From Flammeovirga sp. EKP202 (GTDB taxonomy: Bacteria; Bacteroidota; Bacteroidia; Cytophagales; Flammeovirgaceae): a DNA stretch of 64,000 nucleotides. The stretch lies in contig NZ_JACVVP010000031.1 in the NCBI RefSeq assembly GCF_014534745.1, positions 26,495 to 90,494 of the forward strand, given 5' to 3'. Of this stretch, positions 37,201 to 45,644 are shown piece after piece. The first letter of the stretch is position 1; each line of letters opens with the position of its first letter. The notes under the pieces were generated by a model. The model was not told the DNA's origin. It did not search any database and was given only the letters and a program-made list of their open reading frames with translations. The translations under genes and the position numbers were made by a program.

Positions 37201-39646
37201 AGAAGAATACCTTCCTAATGTTTTTGTAACAGCAACTCTAATTAAAGGGGCAAAAGATAATGCACTTCCATTGACAGTTGCACATGGGTTTACATCTATA
37301 AAAGTGGAGTCAGTAAAATCTAAGTTAGCCTTAAAAATTAATGCTCCTAAAGAAAGTAGATCCAACAGAACTCAAGAAATTGAGGTGGTCGCTGAAAGTG
37401 GTGAGAAAAATATAGAAATGACTATTGCAGTAGTGGATGAAGGGATTCTTCAAATCAAAAACTATAAAACACCAAATCCTTTCAACTACTTCTACCAAAA
37501 TAGAGCTTTAGGAGTAAATACCTATGATGTATATCCATTAGTCATGCAGTTCAAACAACAAGCAAATAGCTTTGGATCTGATATGGCAAACCTTGGAGCG
37601 AGAGCAAATCCTATGGTTAACAATAGGGTCAACTTAGTTGCTTTTTGGAGTGGTACCTTGAAAACAGATTCTGATGGAAAAGCTTCTTTTAAAGTCGATA
37701 TTCCAGAATTTTCAGGTGAGTTGAGAATCATGGCTGTAGCTAATAAGCAAAAAGCATTTGGATCTGCTGAGGCAAGAATGAAAGTAAAAGATCCACTGGT
37801 ATTGAGTGCTTCTTTACCGAGATTCTTAAGTCCTTCAGATGTGAATGATGCAAGTGTGATGATGACCAACACGACTAACAAAGAAGTGAGGGTAAATACT
37901 AAAGTGAATGTTTCAGGAGCTTTGACGGTTGATCAATCACAATTAGAAACGGTAACTATTCCTGCCAATTCAGAAAAGAGAGTTTCATTTAAATTAACAG
38001 CAGCTCAAGAGATTGGAGAAGGAAAAGTAGTAGTTATAGCCAATGCCAATGGTGAAGATTTTATTACTAAGACCAACTTGAACGTAAGACCTGTCACCTC
38101 TTTATTGAAGTCAACAGCATCTGGAGTTGTAAAAACAGGTAATAATAAAACCGTAGACTTGAAAAAGGATTATATCAGTTCTTCTGTCAACGGCAAACTA
38201 TGGTTGAGTAAGTCACCAATGCTTGAATTTGCGGAAGATTTGAACTACTTAGTAAGATATCCTTATGGATGTGTAGAACAAACTGTTTCAGCAGTATTCC
38301 CTCAATTGTACTTAGCAGATTTGGCATCTAAAATGACCAAAGACGTAAGTGAAGGAAGTGTTGATTATAACATCAATGAAGCAATCAGAAAGCTTCAAAG
38401 TATGCAGATTTATAATGGTGCTTTGACGTATTGGCAGGGTGGAAGTTATGAAAGTTTCTGGGGATCAGCCTATGCAGCTCATTTCTTGATGGAAGCTCAG
38501 AAAAATGGGTATCAAGTGAATCAAAAAACTTTGGATAAACTTCTGGATTATTTGAGTAAGAAAGTAAAGAAGAAGAGTACTCGTAATTATTACTATTACA
38601 GTAATGGTACTAGAATCATTGAAAAAGCAGCGAGTAAAACAGTATTCTATTCTTTATATATCTTAGCTGAAGCCGGTAGAGCAGATATTGCTACGATGAA
38701 CTATTACAAGCAGAATCAGAAATTAATACCAAGAAATTCAAAATACATACTAGCTACGACTTATTTAAGAGCAGGAGATCAAAAAACATATCGCCTTCTC
38801 TTACCTAATAAGTTGAATTCAGACAAAGCAGAGAAAGAATTTGGAGGAAGTTTCTCTTCTTATATTAGAGATCAAGCATTAGTATTGAATGCCCTTTTGG
38901 GAACAGATCCTAAGAATGCTCAAGTTGGAACTATTGCAAGACACTTAACAGAAAGCATGAAATCTGAAAGTTGGATGTCTACACAAGAAAGAGCATTTAG
39001 TCTATTGGCTTTAGGAAAGTTAGCCAAGAAAGCAAATTCTCAAGAAGTGAAGGCATCGATTACAGCAGACGGTAAGAAACTTGCAAGTTTTAATAATGAA
39101 GATTTAACGCTGACAAAAGAGGTATTAGGTAAACAAATCAATATTGCAGCTTCCGGAAATGGAGAATTATATTATTTTGCAGAATTAGAAGGACTTAATG
39201 CTTCTGGAGTGTACCCTGAAGAGGATAAAGGTTTGAAAGTAAGAAGAACCTATTACAATCGTGAGGGGCAAGTAATTAATTCTGATCAGTTTAAGCAAAA
39301 TGAATTGATCATCGTAGGAATTTCATTACATTCAGATGGGAAAGATATCGAAAATGTAGTAGTAACAGACATGTTGCCTGCAGGTTTTGAAATCGAGAAT
39401 CCAAGACTTGGAGCAGTACCTGGCGTTAAATGGACAAGAGATAAAGCTTCTACTCCACAGCATGTAGATTTCAGAGATGACCGTGTTAATTTCTTTGTTA
39501 CTGCAACAACAAAATCAAGAACATATTATTATGTAGTTAGAGCAGTTAGTAAAGGTACATTTAAGGTTGGTCCAGTAAGTGCCGACGCAATGTATAATGG
39601 AGAATATCGCTCTTATCATGGAGCAAAATCAATAGTGGTTGAATAA
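34268..39646 (+). CDS. Alpha-2-macroglobulin family lipoprotein with thioester
   Basis: A 1,792-residue envelope lipoprotein of the bacterial alpha-2-macroglobulin (YfhM/ECAM-like) family, thought to trap proteases in the periplasm. From the ATG at 34268 the N-terminus is KQKLRACLLLLLFFNLLIGC with a lipobox LIGC. The frame is open 39 codons further upstream, but that part overlaps a terminator and lacks a signal. Recognisable blocks include the MG2-type YIYGDRNLYRPGETIYYK, the A2M domain VNLVAFWSGTLKTDSDGKA, and the thioester motif GCVEQ with Cys at about residue 1335, followed by a helical TED domain. In many bacteria the partner is PBP1C; here it overlaps by 8 bases an Omp85-type gene instead. 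Confidence 0.9.
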   Translation: MKQKLRACLLLLLFFNLLIGCDTTTSDDEETKVIYNNFDGEISTFQNLSVTLSKEIRESKNDEWLNEQYFTISPEVKGKFKWTAKNTVIFSPENGFSPSTDYTLKLSESVFAKEGIVLDKSQLNYSFHTPYLKANYASIAWALGKNNQAEPHLTLNFNYSVDREKVAQKIIIKDGDRVLKSELVSKGKGTQVVLAIKGEVPEKEVAVNIIIQKGIMLKRAKVASKEQKLKSIIPKKEKFEISSVVAKILSDQNVIEIKANQGFYNEKLKSKISVSPKVAFEVETIESGVQLVGDFRAGQSYTVSISSEVKGVFRTKLGTRYKKKVVFGEVEPSISFADKKSIYMSNKSSKKIDLNIISVPEVDINIYKIYKNNLYAFFNDNSNYQESDYYYYGPQYYKLGDEVFSQKNVAVNDLPTSGNFQTFSLDFLDENRFNGVYVVEIRSSKKRYLAARKLISISDIGLLVKQGKNSVLVYANSIADASPIENTKITLVSRNNQELISVNTNAKGVAEFKDIESATKGFNVRMIYAEKGNDFNYLNYDQTRVATERFDVGGMRLNSTGLMTYIYGDRNLYRPGETIYYKTITRDKDWNPITDQPIKIKVYLPDGNLLKSERGTLNEEGSYESKVKLMDGGVTGYYTIEVSTANDIILSSKRISVEDFMPDRIKVTTKTDKEQVGVESKFEINATAMNLFGTPASDRSYEIDFSLNRKNIYVKELSEYNFNLKGNISLRYEDHLRQSKTDAAGNFSETFLIEDIYKNSGILEGKLYTTVFDESGRPVRRLNTIEIPTQDYFLGVKDQDWYIKTRQQTRLPLVAVDKNRKIKSGVKAEVELVRYEWQSVMESTYNGRYRYVSRKKEIALEKTSITINGKNTTYDFLPEASGQYEVRIRLPKAKTYISKRYYAYGWGMTSSSAFQVDKEGRVTIEAENPTYQVGDKAKLLFKTPFKGKLLVTVEQDDVLSHYELDTDEQSASLELPIQEEYLPNVFVTATLIKGAKDNALPLTVAHGFTSIKVESVKSKLALKINAPKESRSNRTQEIEVVAESGEKNIEMTIAVVDEGILQIKNYKTPNPFNYFYQNRALGVNTYDVYPLVMQFKQQANSFGSDMANLGARANPMVNNRVNLVAFWSGTLKTDSDGKASFKVDIPEFSGELRIMAVANKQKAFGSAEARMKVKDPLVLSASLPRFLSPSDVNDASVMMTNTTNKEVRVNTKVNVSGALTVDQSQLETVTIPANSEKRVSFKLTAAQEIGEGKVVVIANANGEDFITKTNLNVRPVTSLLKSTASGVVKTGNNKTVDLKKDYISSSVNGKLWLSKSPMLEFAEDLNYLVRYPYGCVEQTVSAVFPQLYLADLASKMTKDVSEGSVDYNINEAIRKLQSMQIYNGALTYWQGGSYESFWGSAYAAHFLMEAQKNGYQVNQKTLDKLLDYLSKKVKKKSTRNYYYYSNGTRIIEKAASKTVFYSLYILAEAGRADIATMNYYKQNQKLIPRNSKYILATTYLRAGDQKTYRLLLPNKLNSDKAEKEFGGSFSSYIRDQALVLNALLGTDPKNAQVGTIARHLTESMKSESWMSTQERAFSLLALGKLAKKANSQEVKASITADGKKLASFNNEDLTLTKEVLGKQINIAASGNGELYYFAELEGLNASGVYPEEDKGLKVRRTYYNREGQVINSDQFKQNELIIVGISLHSDGKDIENVVVTDMLPAGFEIENPRLGAVPGVKWTRDKASTPQHVDFRDDRVNFFVTATTKSRTYYYVVRAVSKGTFKVGPVSADAMYNGEYRSYHGAKSIVVE

Positions 39647-41396
39647 GATATTTAAACATATTAGATCATATCAACAAAGTAGAGTATTCTTTTTGAGTAC
39701 TCTACTTTTACTTTTTAAGTCTGTTTTATTTGCTCAGGAAGGTGTTTACACAGTGCATTTTGAATTTGTAGATGATCAAAAAGATAAACCTCACCTTCAA
39801 GAAGGTACCACTTTTTTTTCAATAGAAGAGTGTAAAGATTTTAGTGAAAACCTTTTGTATTTATGGAGAGAAAAAGGTTACTTTTTAGCTTCAATTGATA
39901 CATCTTATTATGATAATTCAAATTATATCAATCAAGTATTTCTAGGTCCCAAATCAGAGGAAATTAAAGTAGATGTAAGATCTGTCAATCCTCAAATATT
40001 AAAAGGAAGGTATTGGAGAGGAAATACTGTTGAGAAGTGGGTACGATTAAAAGACTTAAATGAAGCCAAAGAGCAGGTAATCACTTATTACGAAAATCAA
40101 GGCTATCCATTTACGGAAGTAAGTATTGATTCCATTGGGTTTGATGGAAGAACTTTAAATGGTCTGCTGAAAGTAAACCTTGGTGATCCAGTAGTTTTAG
40201 ATACTTTGATCGTAAAAAGAAATGCTCCTTTGGGGGTACAAAAGAAATTTTTTGAAGCTTATTTAGGATTAAAAAAAGGAGAAATATTCAGACAGAAAAA
40301 TGTGGATAAAGCTGCTGTAATTATTGAAGAGACACCCTACTTGAGACTTAAAAAGAAACCTGATGTTGTTTTTGAATATGGAAAAGCAATGGTAGAAATA
40401 CCATTAGAAAAAAGAAAAGCAAGTAGGGCTGATGGTATGTTGGGGATGGCACCAAATGGTCAAGATGAGGGAGAGTTATTGATTACAGGACAAATTCTTT
40501 TGGACCTTTGGAATCCTTTTGGAACAGGAAAACGCTTTTATATTGATTGGAGAAAGCCTGACAACGATTCTCAGTGGTTCAATGCCACATTTGAGTACCC
40601 TAGACTTTTCAGATCAACAATTGATTTTGCTTATGATATCAACATTCAGCAACAAGATTCCACTTTTCTAAAGGTAGATAACACTATACAAATCAAAAAA
40701 AGGGTTTCTACAAGGGCAAGTTTATTGATGGGGGCAGCTTGGGAGTCCAATCGTATTTTAAGAGAGCTGAATGAAAATGATGTAGATACATTAAATGATA
40801 CTCAGTCTGTACTTTATTCTCTAGGATATGAATGGCAGAACTTAGATAATCCAATTTCACCAAGAAGAGGTTGGCGATATAAGTTGATGTTTACTGGTGG
40901 ACAAAGAAATATTATTTTTAACCCTGCCTTACCTTCTGATGTTTATGATGGAATACCTGAAAATTCATCATTACTTCAATGGTATTTTGAAACAGAGTAT
41001 TACTTTGGAATCACTAAGTGGTTGGAAGGGTACCTAAAAATAGAAGGAGCTCAGATGCTAGGCGATAACTTGTTTAAAAATGAGTTATTTAGATTAGGAG
41101 GCTTTAGATCCATAAGAGGCTTTAATGAGGGAGAGTTATTTGTAGATCGATATACTTACCTCACTTTTGAACCTAGAATTAATATGGGAGACCAATCCTT
41201 CCTTTTTGTTTTTACAGATATTGGAATCAGTGGAATTGAAGAAGAATGGGACTTTCCTATCGGATTTGGAGCAGGTGTAAATATATCAACAGGATCGGGT
41301 GATTTCTCCATAGCCTATGCATTGGGCAGAACAAATGATATCCCAATCTCAACTCAATTAGCAAAAATCCACTTTGGGTTTATCGGTAAATTCTAA
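39639..41396 (+). CDS. BamA/TamA-type outer-membrane beta-barrel protein (Omp85 superfamily)
   Basis: A 585-residue protein with a long basic N-terminus and signal peptide (VFFLSTLLLLFKSVLFAQ), then POTRA-like modules (about 45-240, e.g. AKEQVITYYENQGYPFTEVSID) and a C-terminal barrel. The barrel has LDNPISPRRGWRYKLMFTGG and the Omp85 lid-loop signature RLGGFRSIRGFNEGELF. With few POTRA domains it is more TamA-like than BamA-like. The only start that keeps the signal peptide is a TTG at 39639, 8 bases inside the alpha-2-macroglobulin gene, implying translational coupling. It may insert or export the partner lipoprotein or a substrate; that is inference. Confidence 0.85.
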   Translation: MNKIFKHIRSYQQSRVFFLSTLLLLFKSVLFAQEGVYTVHFEFVDDQKDKPHLQEGTTFFSIEECKDFSENLLYLWREKGYFLASIDTSYYDNSNYINQVFLGPKSEEIKVDVRSVNPQILKGRYWRGNTVEKWVRLKDLNEAKEQVITYYENQGYPFTEVSIDSIGFDGRTLNGLLKVNLGDPVVLDTLIVKRNAPLGVQKKFFEAYLGLKKGEIFRQKNVDKAAVIIEETPYLRLKKKPDVVFEYGKAMVEIPLEKRKASRADGMLGMAPNGQDEGELLITGQILLDLWNPFGTGKRFYIDWRKPDNDSQWFNATFEYPRLFRSTIDFAYDINIQQQDSTFLKVDNTIQIKKRVSTRASLLMGAAWESNRILRELNENDVDTLNDTQSVLYSLGYEWQNLDNPISPRRGWRYKLMFTGGQRNIIFNPALPSDVYDGIPENSSLLQWYFETEYYFGITKWLEGYLKIEGAQMLGDNLFKNELFRLGGFRSIRGFNEGELFVDRYTYLTFEPRINMGDQSFLFVFTDIGISGIEEEWDFPIGFGAGVNISTGSGDFSIAYALGRTNDIPISTQLAKIHFGFIGKF

Positions 41397-41740
41397 TTGA
41401 ATTTTATTAACAAAATCAATCATTTTTAAGATAGATTAAGTAATTTTTTATAATCAATTAAGAAGAGATGTGAAATAATTTAAAATATAACTACCTAATA
41501 ATCAGTATATAATAATATTTCCATACCTTCATTTTCATAAACCTCTATTCAATTTTTACATTTTATGTGTCTATAATAGTGAGCATTTAAAGAATGCTTA
41601 CGACACAATTGACTTAAGGTGAAACAGTTAAACTACTTGATAGTGTCAAATTAAATAAGAAACGTCTTGCATCATGTAGTAGCTGTAGTATTGATTTTTT
41701 AACCCTAGTATAGGGTCGTATAAACTTAACTTAATCCATC
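41397..41740. other. Intergenic region, no gene seen
   Basis: 344 AT-rich bases between the Omp85 gene and the sigma-factor gene. GTGAGCATT / AATGCTTAC near 41578-41602 can form a short imperfect hairpin without a T-run. No clear promoter or RNA gene was recognised, though a promoter for the sigma factor must lie here. Confidence 0.5.
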
Positions 41741-42301
41741 ATGTTAAGAGATGAAGAATTAATCCAAGGTTGTAAAGTCGGTGATAAAAAAATGCAACGT
41801 AAATTATATGAACAGTACAGTGGAGTACTTATGGCAGTTGCATGTCGATATTCAAGAACCGAGGAAGATGCTAGAGATATTTTGCAAGAATCGTTTGTGA
41901 AAATATTCAAGAAGATCGATTCATTTAGAAATGAATCTTCTTTAAAACACTGGATGCGAAGAATAGTAGTTAACACTGCAATTAACTATCAGCGTTCCAA
42001 ACTTTATTTATATCCTATGATGGATGTAAATGATATGTATGACCTTAAAGAGGAAGCGGTAGCATTATCAGATTATAGCTTCCAAGAATTATTATCATTG
42101 TTACAAAAACTTCCTGACGGCTGTCGTGTAATCTTCAACTTATATGCCATAGAAGGTTATAAGCACAAAGAGATCGCAGAGATGACAGGTGTGACTGAAG
42201 GCACATCAAAATCTCAGTTCTCAAGAGCACGAAAGCTTTTAAAGGAAATGATTGAAGAATCAGAATTAGAAAGAAATTACTATGCAATGGAAAGAGGATA
42301 A
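41741..42301 (+). CDS. ECF-type sigma-70 family RNA polymerase sigma factor
   Basis: A 186-residue group 4 sigma factor. Region 2 is at about 22-90 (LYEQYSGVLMAVACRYSRTEEDARDILQESFVKIF in two blocks, then SLKHWMRRIVVNTAINYQR) and region 4 at about 120-175 (LLSLLQKLPDGCRVIFNLYAIEGYKHKEIAEMTGVTEGTSKSQ in two blocks). It directs polymerase to a specific regulon. Its last 20 bases overlap the start of the next gene, whose N-terminus looks like an anti-sigma domain. Autoregulation is likely but not shown. Sequences like this, with GVTEGTSKSQFSRARK, are abundant in Bacteroidota. Confidence 0.93.
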   Translation: MLRDEELIQGCKVGDKKMQRKLYEQYSGVLMAVACRYSRTEEDARDILQESFVKIFKKIDSFRNESSLKHWMRRIVVNTAINYQRSKLYLYPMMDVNDMYDLKEEAVALSDYSFQELLSLLQKLPDGCRVIFNLYAIEGYKHKEIAEMTGVTEGTSKSQFSRARKLLKEMIEESELERNYYAMERG

Positions 42302-43367
42302 CAGGGGAGATTTTGAAAACTTCTGGAAAGATGCTTTTCAAGATGAACAAATGTCTCCTCCAGAAGGATTATGGGAAGACATTGAAAATGAAGTCGATCA
42401 AATCAACAAAAAGAAAAATCATTTTACCTTTCTAAGGTCAATTGCTGCTTTAATTACCGTAGGATTACTCACGAGTTTCTTAGTCAAATATGAAGCTCCC
42501 CATTCTTTATCAATAGGAGATGGATTTGATGGAAAAAATGTAAATACAGCTTCGATGATATCACCATCATTATATGAAGCTGATGCGATAAATAATGTAA
42601 GTGTATTAGATAAGCATGTTTTACCAAGAATAAAAAAGGTAGCAGTAAATATGCCGCCTCCAATGATGTTCTTAGGTATGGAGGAAGAAGAGCATTCACC
42701 AGAAATGATTCAACTTTCATACATTGAACCTGAGGACGAATTAGAACTAGAGGAGGTTGTGGAAGAGCAAGTTTCAGAACTAGGAATCATTAAGAGAAGT
42801 AAAACAGTACCTGCAACCAAAAAGAAACATAAAAAGAGGTATTATGCTACAGCTGAAGTAGGAATGTCTCGTATTAACCCTAATATCAAAATGAATGGTC
42901 AAGTAGTTTCTGAAAAAACAACTTCACCTACTTTTGGTGTGAATGCAGGGATGCAATTGGAAAATGGTTTTTTTGTTGAAGCAGGTGTAAAATACGCTGA
43001 TTATACTTATAAAACAGGATTGACTGAACTTGGAGAACTAAATCAAAAGGTAGTATCAGTGCCTGTAAAAGTTGGTTACGCTATAGAAAAGAAAAAACTA
43101 AGGTTAGCAGTTCATACGGCTTTAGTAACGAATATGATTGTTGACCAAAATAGTACAGACAATGTATCAGACAGTATCATTGATCAGTCTGTAAATGTTT
43201 CAGGTCAATTAGGAGCAGAGGTGAGCTATCAAGTTTCTCCTAAAACAGCTTTATCATTAGGGACAACTTATGGTGTTTCATTAAACGATCTAAGTAATGA
43301 TTCTAATGTTTCAGCAATGTCAAACAACTATATGATTAGTATGGGTATTAAATATAATATCATCTAA
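42282..43367 (+). CDS. Anti-sigma-like membrane protein with C-terminal outer-membrane-barrel-like domain
   Basis: A 361-residue protein of three parts. Residues 1-45 (FENFWKDAFQDEQMSPPEGLWEDIE) match the cytoplasmic stub of Bacteroidota anti-sigma-like proteins. One membrane helix is at about 49-69 (FTFLRSIAALITVGLLTSFLV). After an acidic linker (about 120-170) and a Lys-rich stretch, residues about 186-361 look like a small beta-barrel of the PorT/OmpW-like type: YYATAEVGMSRINPNIKM, GVNAGMQLENGFFVEAGVKY, VPVKVGYAIEKKKLRLAVH, YMISMGIKYNII. It overlaps the sigma-factor gene by 20 bases, so it is probably its regulator. How a membrane-helix protein carries an outer-membrane-like barrel is unclear. 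Confidence 0.75.
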   Translation: MQWKEDNRGDFENFWKDAFQDEQMSPPEGLWEDIENEVDQINKKKNHFTFLRSIAALITVGLLTSFLVKYEAPHSLSIGDGFDGKNVNTASMISPSLYEADAINNVSVLDKHVLPRIKKVAVNMPPPMMFLGMEEEEHSPEMIQLSYIEPEDELELEEVVEEQVSELGIIKRSKTVPATKKKHKKRYYATAEVGMSRINPNIKMNGQVVSEKTTSPTFGVNAGMQLENGFFVEAGVKYADYTYKTGLTELGELNQKVVSVPVKVGYAIEKKKLRLAVHTALVTNMIVDQNSTDNVSDSIIDQSVNVSGQLGAEVSYQVSPKTALSLGTTYGVSLNDLSNDSNVSAMSNNYMISMGIKYNII

Positions 43368-43395
43368 TAATAAATTGAATTGGAATAAAATTTAA

Positions 43396-43434
43396 AAGAG
43401 ATTGTCCCTTATTTAGGTTGGCAATCTTTTTTTT
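43396..43434 (+). terminator. Terminator after the anti-sigma/barrel gene
   Basis: AGATTG / CAATCT with a weak inner CC/GG pairing and eight Ts, about 30 bases after the stop. Confidence 0.6.
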
Positions 43435-43470
43435 ATTTCAAAATTTTTATTGATTCTGAGTATAGTCAAT

Positions 43471-43504
43471 AAAAAAAGAAAGGTTACCAAGTCGGTAACC
43501 TTTC
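43471..43504 (-). terminator. Terminator of the second sigma-factor unit
   Basis: Perfect 11-bp stem GAAAGGTTACC / GGTAACCTTTC with a 5-base loop; on the minus strand it is followed by a T-run. It lies 21 bases past the stop at 43525. Confidence 0.88.
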
Positions 43505-43524
43505 CTTAAGAGCCATTTAGTTTA

Positions 43525-43788
43525 TCAGTTCGAAGAATCTTCTTGGTCTATTGCTTTTTTCGCAAAGTCCATAATATTTTTAATAGTCCTCTGACTAGGT
43601 TTTTCATTAATTCGGTTTAGTGCTGCTTTTACCTTGACACCATTAATCAAAAACGCCTCACAACTACTATCATCAAGTATCAGTTCTTTATCCTCTTCAC
43701 TTAAAGTAGTGTAAGTAGTGTCTCTGTAAAGCCAGCTAAGTACTTTATTAGAACACTCTTTGTTTAGATGTTTTTTGTCTAATTGCAT
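43525..43788 (-). CDS. Small hypothetical protein overlapping a sigma-factor gene
   Basis: An 87-residue, charged, helical protein with no signal peptide or membrane segment; I do not recognise it. Features are SNKVLSWLYRDTTYTTLSEEDKELILDD and a C-terminal PSQRTIKNIMDFAKKAIDQE. Its ATG at 43788 lies 41 bases inside the 3' end of the sigma-factor gene in another frame, and the terminator after it closes the unit, so the two are expressed together. A role as a small regulator of that sigma factor is possible but unsupported by any motif; it lacks a zinc-binding anti-sigma motif. Confidence 0.65.
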   Translation of the reverse strand: MQLDKKHLNKECSNKVLSWLYRDTTYTTLSEEDKELILDDSSCEAFLINGVKVKAALNRINEKPSQRTIKNIMDFAKKAIDQEDSSN

Positions 43789-44368
43789 TATTGGAATTTT
43801 CGCTTTGTTGCTCCATCATTTTACGAAGGTTGATGAGCGCATAACGCATTCTACCCAATGCAGTATTAATACTTACATCTGTAGAATCAGCAATTTCTTG
43901 AAAACTCATTTCCATATAATGACGCATTACAAGAACTTCTCTTTGCGTATCAGGTAAACGATCTACAAGATTTCTAACGTTAGTTTGTGTTTCTAATACT
44001 ATTCTTTGATCCTCGATAGAATTTTCAGAAAAATCTAAAGTATCAAAAACACTGCTTCCATCTTCCATGATGATAGTAGGATAACGCTTCTGCTTACGGA
44101 AATAATCGATCGCCATATTATGAGCAATACGAGATATCCATGGCATAAACTTACCTTCCTCATTATATTTTCCAGCTCGAATCATTTTTATTGCCTTAAT
44201 GAACGTATCTTGCAATAAGTCTTCAGCTACGTACTCATCTTTAACGATCAATAAGATGCTAGTAAAGAGCTTATTCTTATACTTATTCAATAATTGTTCA
44301 AAGGCAGCTTCACTACCATTAAGGTATTGAGCAATTAATTCTTGGTCTGAGAGCGTATAATGTTTCAT
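43748..44368 (-). CDS. ECF-type sigma-70 family RNA polymerase sigma factor
   Basis: A 206-residue group 4 sigma factor. Region 2 spans about 20-95 (FEQLLNKYKNKLFTSILLIV, AEDLLQDTFIKAIKMI, KFMPWISRIAHNMAIDYFRK) and region 4 about 130-185 (VDRLPDTQREVLVMRHYMEM, FQEIADSTDVSINTALGRM). I recognise this as a highly conserved Bacteroidota sigma factor, often present once per genome, with the basic KQKRYPT stretch after region 2. No membrane anti-sigma gene adjoins; an 87-residue protein overlaps its 3' end. Its C-terminal 25 residues, overlapping that gene, are Asn/Gln/Ser-rich. Confidence 0.93.
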   Translation of the reverse strand: MKHYTLSDQELIAQYLNGSEAAFEQLLNKYKNKLFTSILLIVKDEYVAEDLLQDTFIKAIKMIRAGKYNEEGKFMPWISRIAHNMAIDYFRKQKRYPTIIMEDGSSVFDTLDFSENSIEDQRIVLETQTNVRNLVDRLPDTQREVLVMRHYMEMSFQEIADSTDVSINTALGRMRYALINLRKMMEQQSENSNNAIRQKTSKQRVF

Positions 44369-44698
44369 CCTTCGTGCTTTTAAAACGTTAACTCAAAGTA
44401 CTTTATTGTAGATTGTGGGATAAATATTAAAAAATGTCTAATTAACACCATCGTTGAATCAGTAGTACTTTATTTAAAAATTCCGTATTGTAAATGTTTG
44501 AAAATATTGAGAATATTCAAATTTCTTTGTCTAAGGATAAGATGCGTTTATCGAAAAGATGAGATCATTCGTCTAAACAGGCCCTTTTTTGCAGTTGAAA
44601 ACCTCTTAAAAAACAGGTTTTTAGCATTTGAATTTAAAAAATACGTAAAAGTGATTATACATTCACTTAAATTTATATATTAGAATAGTACAATTATT
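44369..44698. other. Divergent intergenic region, no gene accepted
   Basis: 330 bases between the divergent sigma-factor and tadA genes, where both promoters must lie. No exact TAnnTTTG was found in either direction. A 61-codon open frame at 44498-44683 was judged spurious. Confidence 0.5.
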
Positions 44699-45163
44699 AT
44701 GGATGAATCTTCTCAGGATATCAAATTCATGAGACTCGCTTTAAAGGAAGCAGAAAATGCTTTTGAAGAAGGAGAGATACCTGTAGGGGCATTGGTGGTA
44801 GCCAATGGAAAAATTATTGGTAAGGGGTATAATCAAACAGAAAAATTGAATGACCCTACTGCCCATGCAGAGATGTTGGCAATAACAGCTGCAACGAATC
44901 ATTTAGGTTCAAGGCATTTGAGTGATTGTACTTTATATGTAACTTTAGAACCTTGTGCCATGTGTGCAGGAGCAATATTCTGGGCACAGATCGGCAGAAT
45001 AGTTTATGGAGCAAGTGATGAGAAAAGAGGGTTTACGGCTTATTCTGAAAAGTTAGCACACCCAAGAGCAAAATATACGACTGGTATTCTAGAAGAAGAG
45101 TGCCATGAGATTTTAATGAGATTCTTCAAACAACTAAGAGATAAAAGAAAGAAAAATGGATAA
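44699..45163 (+). CDS. tadA: tRNA-specific adenosine(34) deaminase TadA
   Basis: A 154-residue zinc deaminase that converts wobble adenosine 34 to inosine in tRNA-Arg(ACG). The catalytic motif HAE is at residues 56-58 and the second zinc motif PCAMC at 85-89 (Cys86, Cys89). FMRLALKEAENAFEEGEIPVGALV at the N-terminus is typical of TadA and separates it from cytidine and guanine deaminases. It overlaps the following TPR gene by 8 bases, so the two form a unit. Confidence 0.93.
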   Translation: MDESSQDIKFMRLALKEAENAFEEGEIPVGALVVANGKIIGKGYNQTEKLNDPTAHAEMLAITAATNHLGSRHLSDCTLYVTLEPCAMCAGAIFWAQIGRIVYGASDEKRGFTAYSEKLAHPRAKYTTGILEEECHEILMRFFKQLRDKRKKNG

Positions 45164-45644
45164 GGATTTAATACTTAAGGTAGAGAAATTACTTCAAGAG
45201 GAGGATTTTCTAACTATTCCTGATTTATTAGCACCTCATATCAATGAAGATTTGAAGGCAAAAGAGCTATTAGGTTTATGTTATTTAGGGCAATGGAATA
45301 ATGAAGATGCAGAAGCTCTTTTCGAAGAACTGAAAGAACAAGTATCGGATAATGCCGATTATCATTATTATTACGGCGCTAGCTTAGGACAACAAGCAAA
45401 AGGAGCAAATATGCTAAAGTTGATGTCTATCGCTCCGAAATCTAAAGCTGCTTTTGAGAAGGCTTTGGAACTTGATCCTAAACATGTCCCTGCCCATTGG
45501 GGACTATTGCGTTATTATGGAAATGCTCCAGCCATGTTTGGAGGATATCCAAAAGGAAAAGAACTAGCAGATTCTTTAGCAACGTTCAATGGGAAAGAAG
45601 CAAAAGATGCTTATAATTTCTTAAAGGATAAATTTGGTCAATAA
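45156..45644 (+). CDS. Tetratricopeptide-repeat-like protein
   Basis: A 162-residue protein without signal peptide, with TPR-like helix pairs: LLGLCYLGQWNNEDAEALFEEL (about 39-60), YHYYYGASLGQQAKG and SKAAFEKALELDPKHVPAHWGLLRYY (about 91-120, read in parts), and a final YNFLKDKFGQ. Similar small proteins of Bacteroidota carry the LRYYGNAPAMFGGYPKGKE segment, which fits the TRAP-T-associated or SEL-like type of TPR. Function unknown. It starts within tadA and is followed by a clear terminator. Confidence 0.75.
   Translation: MDKDLILKVEKLLQEEDFLTIPDLLAPHINEDLKAKELLGLCYLGQWNNEDAEALFEELKEQVSDNADYHYYYGASLGQQAKGANMLKLMSIAPKSKAAFEKALELDPKHVPAHWGLLRYYGNAPAMFGGYPKGKELADSLATFNGKEAKDAYNFLKDKFGQ

Noticed and set aside
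44498..44683. 61-codon frame upstream of tadA
   Set aside because: Composition is that of translated AT-rich non-coding DNA (Phe, Ile, Lys, Arg rich), no recognisable motif, and it fills a divergent promoter region.
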